Source: Deltaproteobacteria bacterium
GTDB lineage: Bacteria; Desulfobacterota; Binatia; Binatales; Binataceae
Reading direction: 5' to 3'
Length of the DNA: 6,656 nucleotides
Assembly: GCA_021786815.1 (NCBI GenBank)
Contig: JAJYMR010000116.1
Coordinates: 1-6,656 of the forward strand
Part shown: one piece after another, positions 1 through 5,530 of the stretch
How positions within the stretch are numbered: the stretch's first letter is position 1
How the letters are laid out: each line of letters opens with the position of its first letter
The notes under the pieces: model-generated
The model's input: only the letters and a program-made list of their open reading frames with translations
Told to the model about the DNA's origin: nothing
Databases searched by the model: none
Program-made: the position numbers and the translations under genes

Positions 1-10
1 CGACACGCCG

Positions 11-1528
11 CTAGGCGGCGAGCCCAGCGGCGATTTCGCGGACAACCTCGCGGTCGTCGAACCTTAGCACGCGGTCGCCGACGAGTTGGTAATCCTCGTG
101 GCCCTTACCCGCAATAATTATCACATCTCCGGGCGCCGCGAGCCCAAGCGCCAGCGCGATCGCGGCGCGGCGGTCGGGTTCGACGAGGTATCCGGGCGAA
201 CCGATGGCCTCGGCGCTTGCGAGCCGGCGAAGGCCCGCGGTCTTAAGCCCCCGCTCGACCTCGGCGATGATCGTGAGCGGGTCCTCAGTCCGCGGATTGT
301 CGGAGGTGAGGATGGGAAGGTCCGACAATCGCGCGGCGATTTCACCCATGAGCGGCCGTTTGCCCCGGTCGCGGTCGCCGCCGCATCCGAACACGCAAAT
401 AAGCCTGCCGCGCTTGAGCCTGCGAAGCGTCCCGAGGACGGCCTCGAGCGCGTCGGGTTTGTGGGCGTAATCGACCAGAACACTCACTCCCGCACGCGCG
501 GGCACGGCCTCCAGCCTGCCGGCGGCCCCTGGGCATCGCCTCACCGCTTCCGCCACCACATCCCCTTCGATGCCCAGGGCCACCGACAGGGCGGAGGCCC
601 CAAGAATGTTCAACAGGTTGATTTCGCCAATCAACGGAGACTCGATTTCGAGCGTGCGTCCCAGCACCCGGAGCGTCGCGCGAATCCCGTCGGTGCCCGC
701 GGTGAACCGCACCGGATACGCGTCGAACGACGAGTCGAGTCCGAAGGTGATTTTCCTCGTCCGCGTCGCTTCCAGGACGCGCGGTCCCCAGGGCGCGTCG
801 CCGCGCACCACCGCAACGGGCTCGGGATGCCTGCTGCGCGCGAGAAGCTCGCTGAAGAGCCTCAGCTTGGCCGCAAAATAACGCTCGATAGTCTCGTGAT
901 AGTCCAGATGATCGCGCCCGAGATTGGTGAACAGGCATGCGCGGAAGCTCAGCGCGTCCACGCGGCCTTCGGCAAGGCCGATCGAGGAGATTTCCGCGAA
1001 AGCGCGCCGTATCCCTTCGCGCTCCATCCCGGCAAGCGCGCTCTCGAAATCCACCGATTCGGGAGTCGTAAGACCGCTGTAAATCTTCTCCCGGCCGAGG
1101 AAGATACCGAGCGTTCCGATTATTCCCGCCGGGATTCCCGCGGCCTCCGAGATGGAACGGAGCAGATACGTGGTCGTGGTCTTACCGCTGGTTCCGGTCA
1201 CGCCGACGACTTCAACCCGTTCGCTCGGGGAGCGATAGAAGCGCGCGGCGACCCGGCCCATCAGGACCCGCGGCCTTTGGGCCTCAACGACAGTAACCGC
1301 GGGGCGCAGCGCTCCACCTTCCCATCCATCCACCACCACTGCGTGCGCCCCACGGTTTATCGCCTCGGTCAGGTTGGCCCGGTTCTTACGCGCATCCCGC
1401 GCGAGCGAGAAGAACAGGTCGCCGGGCCGTGTCTCGCGCGAGTCGTAACTGAGTCCCGAAATTTCCACTTCCGTGTCGCCGTCCATCCGCCTCACCGCCT
1501 CGCCCGAAAGCAGGTCGCGAAGCTTCAC
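11..1528 (-). CDS. murE: UDP-N-acetylmuramoyl-L-alanyl-D-glutamate--2,6-diaminopimelate ligase (MurE)
   Basis: This cytoplasmic ATP-dependent amino-acid ligase adds the third stem residue to UDP-MurNAc-L-Ala-D-Glu in peptidoglycan synthesis. The 505 residues match the family's usual length. The N-terminal UDP-binding domain has YDSRETRPGDLFF (28-40). The central ATPase domain has the P-loop GVTGTSGKTT (109-118), TTPE (154-157), TNLGRDHLDYH (201-211) and Lys221, which aligns with the carbamylated lysine. The C-terminal domain has DYAHKPD (343-349), GGDRDRGKRPLMG, DNPRTEDP (400-407) and GKGHE (474-478). In known MurE enzymes DNPR marks specificity for meso-diaminopimelate rather than lysine. 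The GTG start overlaps the ftsI stop as GTGA and is preceded by AAGGAGGG (1540-1533), which supports translational coupling. One oddity is EISSIGLAEGRV (179-190) where most homologues have EVSSHAL. The gene ends in TAG. The 10 bases beyond it are too few to show the next gene, although a GTG there could be a start. Confidence 0.97.
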   Translation of the reverse strand: MKLRDLLSGEAVRRMDGDTEVEISGLSYDSRETRPGDLFFSLARDARKNRANLTEAINRGAHAVVVDGWEGGALRPAVTVVEAQRPRVLMGRVAARFYRSPSERVEVVGVTGTSGKTTTTYLLRSISEAAGIPAGIIGTLGIFLGREKIYSGLTTPESVDFESALAGMEREGIRRAFAEISSIGLAEGRVDALSFRACLFTNLGRDHLDYHETIERYFAAKLRLFSELLARSRHPEPVAVVRGDAPWGPRVLEATRTRKITFGLDSSFDAYPVRFTAGTDGIRATLRVLGRTLEIESPLIGEINLLNILGASALSVALGIEGDVVAEAVRRCPGAAGRLEAVPARAGVSVLVDYAHKPDALEAVLGTLRRLKRGRLICVFGCGGDRDRGKRPLMGEIAARLSDLPILTSDNPRTEDPLTIIAEVERGLKTAGLRRLASAEAIGSPGYLVEPDRRAAIALALGLAAPGDVIIIAGKGHEDYQLVGDRVLRFDDREVVREIAAGLAA

Positions 1529-3597
1529 GGCGCCCTCCTTCGTCGAACCCCGCTTGCGCGCGCCGCCGGGCCGCGGCGCGCACCGGCATCCGGCGCGGTC
1601 TCACCGTCATGCGAATCGGTCGAGGCAAGGACGAGCTTTATGGGCGAGTGGTCGAGCGTGCTGCCGGGCGCGGGCTCCTGGCTGACGACGTAACCTTCGC
1701 CCTTGACTTCCAGGTTGACTCTCGCACGCCGCGCGGTCTCGAACGCCTCGCGCAAGCTCAGTCCCTCGAAGTCAGGTGTGGCCGCTCCGTTTGCCGCGGG
1801 CGTACGCGCGCGCACGGCACGGAGCCCGGGTTTCGAAGCCGCGGCGCCCGGGCGCGAAGCGCCGAACATGTGTTCGAGCGGGAACAGGCTCGCCGTGTCG
1901 TAAGCGGGCGGCGCGTTCGACGCGATATCGAGCGCGCGCGCCGAGCCCATCGCTATCTGGCTGAAGACAGGGGCGGCCACGACACCGCCGAAGTGCCCGT
2001 GGCCCACGTCATAGAGAACGACAGATCGGACCAACCTCGGATCGTCGGCAGGCAGAAATCCCACGAACGACGCAACGTAATGGTTCTGAAAATATCTGCC
2101 CGAGACAGGATTTACCATCTGCGCGGTGCCGGTCTTGCCCGCAACCACGAAGCCGTCAACCTGCGCGCGGCGCGCGGTTCCGTCGGGTCCGTAGACGACG
2201 TTGCGAAGCAGGACATTGACTTCATGCGCAACCGCGGGCGAGACGGTGCGATCGATAATCTGGGGCTGATGGGTAATGACCGGACGGCCCTGCGGGTCGC
2301 GGATCGACTTGACCACGTAGGGGCGCATCACGAGCCCGCCATTGGCGATCGCGGCGTAGGCCACCGCAAGCTGAATCGGCGTAACGGCGATGCCCTGTCC
2401 GAAGGCGTGATTGGCCAGATCGATCTCGCGCCAGGTCGCGGGCTTTCGAAGGATGCCCGTGGCTTCGCCGGGAAGATCTATGCCGGTTCTGCGCCCCAGC
2501 CCGAAGCCCTTGAGCCCGCGGTAGAAGCGCTCGGCGCCGAGGCTGAAGGCTATTTTCGAGGCGCCGATATTCGACGAGACCTCCAGGATGTGCGCCAGGT
2601 CGAGATAGCCGTGCGGGCTGTCGTCGTGGATCGTCCGCCCGCCGACGCGAAACGCGCCGTTCTCGCAGTAGATCATCCGGGTGGGCGAGACGGCGTGATC
2701 TTCGAGCGCGACCGAGGCAAGCATCGCCTTCATCGTGGAACCCGGCTCGAAGACGTCCTGGATCGCGCTGTCGTGCAGGCGGTCGTGCACCGGGTCGGGA
2801 ACCGCGCTTACGTTGGCGAGCGCGAGGATCTCGCCGGTGAACGGGTTCATCACGAGCGCGGTGCCGTGCCGGGCGCCGCTTGCGCTTACCTCCTCGGCAA
2901 GCCGGTTTTCCGCAAGCGACTGGATACGCGCGTCGATCGTCAACTGAAGACTGTCGCCGGGTTCGGGCGACTTGAGCGCGAGCGGGCTGTCGAAGATCGG
3001 ATGGCCGTAGGCGTCGTGATAGAAGGTGAGATCGACCGGCTCGCCGCGGATATACCGGTCGTACTGCAATTCGACTCCGGAGAGCCCCTGGCCGTCCATC
3101 CCCGCCAACCCAACCACTGCCGCGGCCAGGCCGCTCTCCGGATAAAACCTTTTGTATTCGCTTAACGCGCCGACTCCCTCGAGGCCGAGCGCCTGCACCT
3201 GGCGCGCAATCCCGGGCGCGAGCCTGCGCCTTAGCCAGACGAACGGCGCCGGCTTTGCGAGAAGCTCAGCGAGCCGCCCGGGCGTCATCCCGAGCAGTTT
3301 CGCAAGCCTCGTCCGTTCCTCGGGCGTGCTGCTCTCGAGCAGCTTTTTCGGCCGCGCATAGACCGAGCGGGTCTCCGCCGAGAGCGCCAGCGGCTCGCCG
3401 AAGCGATCGACTATGGGGCCGCGCACCGCGGCGAGTTCGGCCTCGCCCGTATGCTCGCTTCGCGCGAGCGAGTTGAGGCGCGGGCCGTCGAACACCACGA
3501 GCGCCGCGAGCCTCATCAGCGCGAGCACGAACAGGCCGGCCAGGAAAAAGGTAAGCAGGCCGATCCTCGCGCGGCGCGTCTTGAAATGCGCGTTCAC
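1525..3597 (-). CDS. ftsI: Septal peptidoglycan transpeptidase FtsI (PBP3-like) with C-terminal PASTA domain
   Basis: A class B penicillin-binding protein that cross-links septal peptidoglycan in the periplasm as part of the FtsW/FtsQLB divisome. The 690-residue protein starts with a short basic cytoplasmic tail and one membrane segment (about 11-36). The dimerisation/pedestal domain follows, with RGPIVDRFGEPLALS (59-73). The transpeptidase domain has all three catalytic motifs: STMK (287-290, Ser287 the predicted nucleophile), SSN (341-343) and KTG (488-490). A single PASTA-like domain spans about 608-659, after an Ala/Gly/Arg-rich linker (about 580-605). The C-terminus is a basic low-complexity tail ending in four arginines. 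Single-PASTA FtsI/SpoVD-type enzymes occur in many phyla; E. coli FtsI lacks PASTA. The GTG start overlaps the ftsL stop as GTGA. A weaker AGGTGG lies about 10 bases upstream. Confidence 0.95.
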   Translation of the reverse strand: MNAHFKTRRARIGLLTFFLAGLFVLALMRLAALVVFDGPRLNSLARSEHTGEAELAAVRGPIVDRFGEPLALSAETRSVYARPKKLLESSTPEERTRLAKLLGMTPGRLAELLAKPAPFVWLRRRLAPGIARQVQALGLEGVGALSEYKRFYPESGLAAAVVGLAGMDGQGLSGVELQYDRYIRGEPVDLTFYHDAYGHPIFDSPLALKSPEPGDSLQLTIDARIQSLAENRLAEEVSASGARHGTALVMNPFTGEILALANVSAVPDPVHDRLHDSAIQDVFEPGSTMKAMLASVALEDHAVSPTRMIYCENGAFRVGGRTIHDDSPHGYLDLAHILEVSSNIGASKIAFSLGAERFYRGLKGFGLGRRTGIDLPGEATGILRKPATWREIDLANHAFGQGIAVTPIQLAVAYAAIANGGLVMRPYVVKSIRDPQGRPVITHQPQIIDRTVSPAVAHEVNVLLRNVVYGPDGTARRAQVDGFVVAGKTGTAQMVNPVSGRYFQNHYVASFVGFLPADDPRLVRSVVLYDVGHGHFGGVVAAPVFSQIAMGSARALDIASNAPPAYDTASLFPLEHMFGASRPGAAASKPGLRAVRARTPAANGAATPDFEGLSLREAFETARRARVNLEVKGEGYVVSQEPAPGSTLDHSPIKLVLASTDSHDGETAPDAGARRGPAARASGVRRRRAP
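1533..1540 (-). promoter_or_regulatory. murE Shine-Dalgarno sequence inside the ftsI 3' end
   Basis: AAGGAGGG on the minus strand lies 4 bases before the murE GTG (5 bases from the GGAGG core). It fixes that start despite the non-ATG codon. The same bases encode part of the last arginines of FtsI, so the Shine-Dalgarno sequence and the basic tail of the upstream protein share sequence. Confidence 0.8.
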
Positions 3598-3881
3598 GGC
3601 ACCATCACCACCTGCCCGTCGCGCGGCGGCGCCAGATGATATTTCGGCGCGAGCCGGCGCAGCCTATCGCGTGAGGAAAGCTCGGCGACCTCGATACGGA
3701 GCTCGCGATTGCGGTTCTCCAGGCGCGTTATCTCGGCCCTTACCGCGGATATGCGGTAGCCCTCACGCGTTACTTCAAGGCGCTCAAGCAGCGTGAAAAA
3801 GCCGGCCGCAACCAGCGCAAGCGCGAGTATCGCGGGGACGAGCCGCGAACGCCTGGCGACCGGGCTCTGACGCCGGCTCAT
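3594..3881 (-). CDS. ftsL: Cell division protein FtsL
   Basis: A small bitopic divisome protein. FtsL family members pair with FtsB/DivIC through a periplasmic coiled coil and help activate FtsWI. The sequence shows a basic cytoplasmic tail (1-13), one membrane segment (about 14-32) and a periplasmic coiled coil (about 40-76) with heptad-spaced Val47, Leu54, Leu61 and Leu68. A short tail (KYHLAPPRDGQVVMVP, 80-95) resembles the end of other FtsL proteins. Sequence conservation in this family is low, so the call rests on size, topology and position between rsmH and ftsI. I chose the ATG at 3881 (95 aa). It overlaps the rsmH stop as ATGA and has GGAGG five bases upstream. An in-frame ATG at 3902 would add seven residues but would place that Shine-Dalgarno sequence inside the gene. 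Confidence 0.9.
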   Translation of the reverse strand: MSRRQSPVARRSRLVPAILALALVAAGFFTLLERLEVTREGYRISAVRAEITRLENRNRELRIEVAELSSRDRLRRLAPKYHLAPPRDGQVVMVP

Positions 3882-4801
3882 GCACCCCTCCGCTCCACAC
3901 ATCGCAGCCGCGCGCTCCGTGCGCGCGGATTTTCCGCCACCTCACGCGAGGAGGGCTTGAGCGCCTTGGGCGTGACCAGCTTGAATTCCCCGCCGCGGCC
4001 GAGTTCGCGGAATTTTTCCTTGACCGGACGGTCCTCCAGGGAATGATAGGCGATCACCGCGAGCCTTCCGCCCGGCGCAAGCATCGCGGGCGCGCGGTCG
4101 AGGAAGGCGCCAAGCGATTCCATCTCACGGTTGACCGCGATCCTGAGCGCCTGAAAGGTGCGGGTTGCGGGATGCATCCCGCCTCGGCGCCGCGGACCGA
4201 GCGCCCGCTCCACCAGCGCGCGCAGTTCGGTCGTGGTCTCGATAGGCCTTCGACGGCGCGCCTCGACGATTCGCCGCGCGATGCGCCGCGAGGCTCGCTC
4301 CTCGCCGTACTCGTGCAGGATCCGGGCGATTTCCTGCTCGGTCTCCTCGTTGACGATATCGTAGGCGCGCAAGCCCCCGCGCTGGTCCATCCGCATGTCG
4401 AGCGGACCTTCATGCCTGAAGCTGAAGCCGCGCGCGGGGTCGTCGAGCGCATAGCTGCTCATCCCGAGATCGGCAAGGATTGCGTCGGCATGCTCGAAAC
4501 CGGCGTCGCGCATCGCGTCGCCGATTTCAGCGAAATCGGCTTGCACGAGCCTGACGCGACCGCCAAACTGCTTCAGGCGCTCGGCGGCGACCGCAAGCGC
4601 GTTCGCGTCGCGGTCGAGTCCGAGCAGGTTCGCTTCGATCGTGCGCGAAAGAAGCGCTTCGGAATGTCCTCCGGTTCCGACCGTGGCATCGACGATCACA
4701 TGGGGGCGCGGGGCGGACAGCAGCTCCACCACCTCCACCGCCATCACCGGAACGTGCATGCGTCTGTCCGCCCCGTGGTCGCTCTTTGCCGCGAGACCCA
4801 T
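3878..4801 (-). CDS. rsmH: 16S rRNA (cytosine(1402)-N(4))-methyltransferase RsmH (MraW)
   Basis: A cytoplasmic SAM-dependent methyltransferase that N4-methylates C1402 of 16S rRNA in the decoding centre. The gene habitually sits second in the dcw cluster. The 307-residue protein has the family motifs in order: HVPVM near the N-terminus (16-20), SAM-binding VDATVGTGGHS (37-47), DRD (63-65), DLGMSS (111-116), PLDMRMD (133-139), GEERASRRIARRI (156-168), HPATRTFQALRIAVN (200-214), YHSLEDRPVK (242-251) and the C-terminal NPRARSARLR (291-300). The ATG at 4801 has AGGGA six bases upstream, and that site overlaps the mraZ TAG stop; the gap between the genes is 9 bases. An internal ATG at residue 15 (MHVPVM) would match the shorter N-terminus of many homologues but has a weaker ribosome site. 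The TGA stop overlaps the ftsL start. Confidence 0.97.
   Translation of the reverse strand: MGLAAKSDHGADRRMHVPVMAVEVVELLSAPRPHVIVDATVGTGGHSEALLSRTIEANLLGLDRDANALAVAAERLKQFGGRVRLVQADFAEIGDAMRDAGFEHADAILADLGMSSYALDDPARGFSFRHEGPLDMRMDQRGGLRAYDIVNEETEQEIARILHEYGEERASRRIARRIVEARRRRPIETTTELRALVERALGPRRRGGMHPATRTFQALRIAVNREMESLGAFLDRAPAMLAPGGRLAVIAYHSLEDRPVKEKFRELGRGGEFKLVTPKALKPSSREVAENPRARSARLRCVERRGA
3887..3891 (-). promoter_or_regulatory. ftsL Shine-Dalgarno sequence that decides its start
   Basis: GGAGG on the minus strand lies five bases before the ATG at 3881. The upstream in-frame ATG at 3902 precedes it, which favours the shorter FtsL. The site is embedded in the last codons of rsmH. Confidence 0.75.
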
Positions 4802-4810
4802 TATGAATCC

Positions 4811-5263
4811 CTATATCCCGAGCTTCTGGAAAAACTCCGGATCTTCCATCATCTTCTCGTGGGCCGCGTTCAGTACCCGTTCAAGCTCCTGCTTGTCCCA
4901 GAGTTGAAAGTGATCGGTGCGCGCCGAAAAAGTCACCTCACGGCCCAAGTTCGCGAACTCCCGCAGTTTGGGCGGAATGAGAATCCGCCCCTGGCGGTCA
5001 ACCTGCACTTCATGGGCGCCACCGATATAAAACATCTCGAATGTCTGCAGCCTCGGTTCGAAACTCGCCTTCTGGCGAATCTTGTCGATCAGCTTTGTCC
5101 ATTCGACCGGAGGGTAAAGTTCAAGGCATCGCGAGCGCTCGTGGAAATAGTTGGTGATATAGAGCCGATCGAGACCTTCGCGCTGAAGCTCTTCTCTAAA
5201 GCGCACGGGTATACTCACTCTACCCTTTTCGTCGATCGCGTGGTCAAAGCGTCCACTAAACAC
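4811..5263 (-). CDS. mraZ: Transcriptional regulator MraZ
   Basis: A DNA-binding protein of the AbrB/SpoVT swapped-hairpin fold that forms ring-shaped oligomers. In E. coli it represses its own dcw operon by binding repeated GTGGG-type boxes. Two copies of the domain are visible (numbering from the chosen start): DEKGRVSIPVRFR (11-23) and DRQGRILIPPKLR (79-91), each with the D-x-x-G-R-x-x-x-P signature. I chose the GTG at 5263. It gives a 150-residue protein beginning MFSGRFDHAIDEKGR, which matches the canonical MFxG start of the family, and it leaves the whole box array in the untranslated leader. An in-frame GTG at 5287 would add eight residues (MGVRGNQA) but lies inside an operator box. 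Neither start has a strong Shine-Dalgarno sequence, so the start is less certain than the gene. Confidence 0.95.
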   Translation of the reverse strand: MFSGRFDHAIDEKGRVSIPVRFREELQREGLDRLYITNYFHERSRCLELYPPVEWTKLIDKIRQKASFEPRLQTFEMFYIGGAHEVQVDRQGRILIPPKLREFANLGREVTFSARTDHFQLWDKQELERVLNAAHEKMMEDPEFFQKLGI

Positions 5264-5272
5264 CGCCTGATT

Positions 5273-5307
5273 CCCCCGGACTCCCACACGCTCCCACTAT
5301 TCCCCAC
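5273..5307 (-). promoter_or_regulatory. MraZ operator: GTGGG boxes at 10-bp spacing
   Basis: On the minus strand the pentamer GTGGG occurs at 5307-5303, 5297-5293 and 5287-5283, with exactly 5-base spacers. A degenerate fourth copy (GGGGG) lies at 5277-5273, ten bases before the preferred mraZ GTG. The spacers (GAATA, AGCGT, AGTCC) are unrelated, so the conserved element is the pentamer on one helical face. This agrees with the known MraZ target of TGGG-type direct repeats separated by 5 nt. Binding here is inferred from the pattern and from its position before mraZ. It would place the operator between promoter and gene, consistent with autoregulation of the whole cluster. Confidence 0.85.
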
Positions 5308-5351
5308 TTAAGTCAAGAAACTCGATGTAACCTGGCCAGCGTCTTTAGCCA

Positions 5352-5380
5352 ATTATCAACAGAGGCGAACACAGAGCGAA
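5352..5380 (-). promoter_or_regulatory. Candidate sigma70-type promoter of the mra/dcw cluster
   Basis: On the minus strand GATAAT (5357-5352) matches five of six bases of a -10 hexamer. A weak -35 (TTCGCT, 5380-5375) lies 17 bases upstream. Transcription would start near 5345, giving a leader of about 80 bases that contains the MraZ boxes. A TTGACT directly before the boxes (5316-5311) is the main alternative -35, but I find no -10 at the right distance from it. Confidence 0.4.
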
Positions 5381-5428
5381 AATAGATAGTCAATATTAGG
5401 CGTGCGCCGTGCAATCGGACGCCTTTCC

Positions 5429-5458
5429 TTGACAGCGCGACTCACGATTGGCGAAACT
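5429..5458 (+). promoter_or_regulatory. Candidate promoter for the secreted protein gene
   Basis: A perfect TTGACA (5429-5434) is followed 18 bases later by a poor -10 candidate, GAAACT (5453-5458). It points at the gene starting at 5531 and would leave a leader of roughly 65 bases. A small hairpin (GGCGA, loop AAC, TCGCC, 5450-5462) overlaps the -10. The weak -10 keeps this tentative. Confidence 0.3.
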
Positions 5459-5530
5459 CGCCGCCGATTAATTGCTCTGAACTCGATGAAGTCTCGCGTT
5501 CGGGCGGTGGACAGCACTGGGGGAGAGGTG

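Noticed and set aside
86..1693. Long plus-strand open frame of 535 codons opposite murE and ftsI
   Set aside because: It is antisense to murE, whose motifs are unambiguous. The translation is rich in Arg, Gly, Pro and His with no domain signature, as expected for a complementary frame in GC-rich coding DNA.
1609..3165. Long plus-strand open frame of 518 codons opposite ftsI
   Set aside because: It mirrors the ftsI codons, is Arg/Asp/Val-rich and has no recognisable motif or ribosome site. It is a shadow of a well-supported gene.
3882..3902. FtsL start at the upstream ATG (3902)
   Set aside because: The GGAGG at 3891-3887 lies downstream of it and is well placed for the ATG at 3881, which also forms the ATGA overlap.
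4043..5311. Long plus-strand open frame of 422 codons across rsmH, mraZ and the operator
   Set aside because: It runs antisense through two conserved genes and a regulatory array and has no protein-family features.
5398..5424. AGGCG/CGCCT inverted repeat as a terminator or structured RNA
   Set aside because: The stem is only five base pairs with a 17-base loop and no T tract on a relevant strand, which is within chance expectation.
5402..5530. Upstream extension of the exported protein (start at 5402 or ATG at 5486)
   Set aside because: It would bury the signal sequence more than 40 (or 15) residues in, has no ribosome site and overlaps the candidate promoter.
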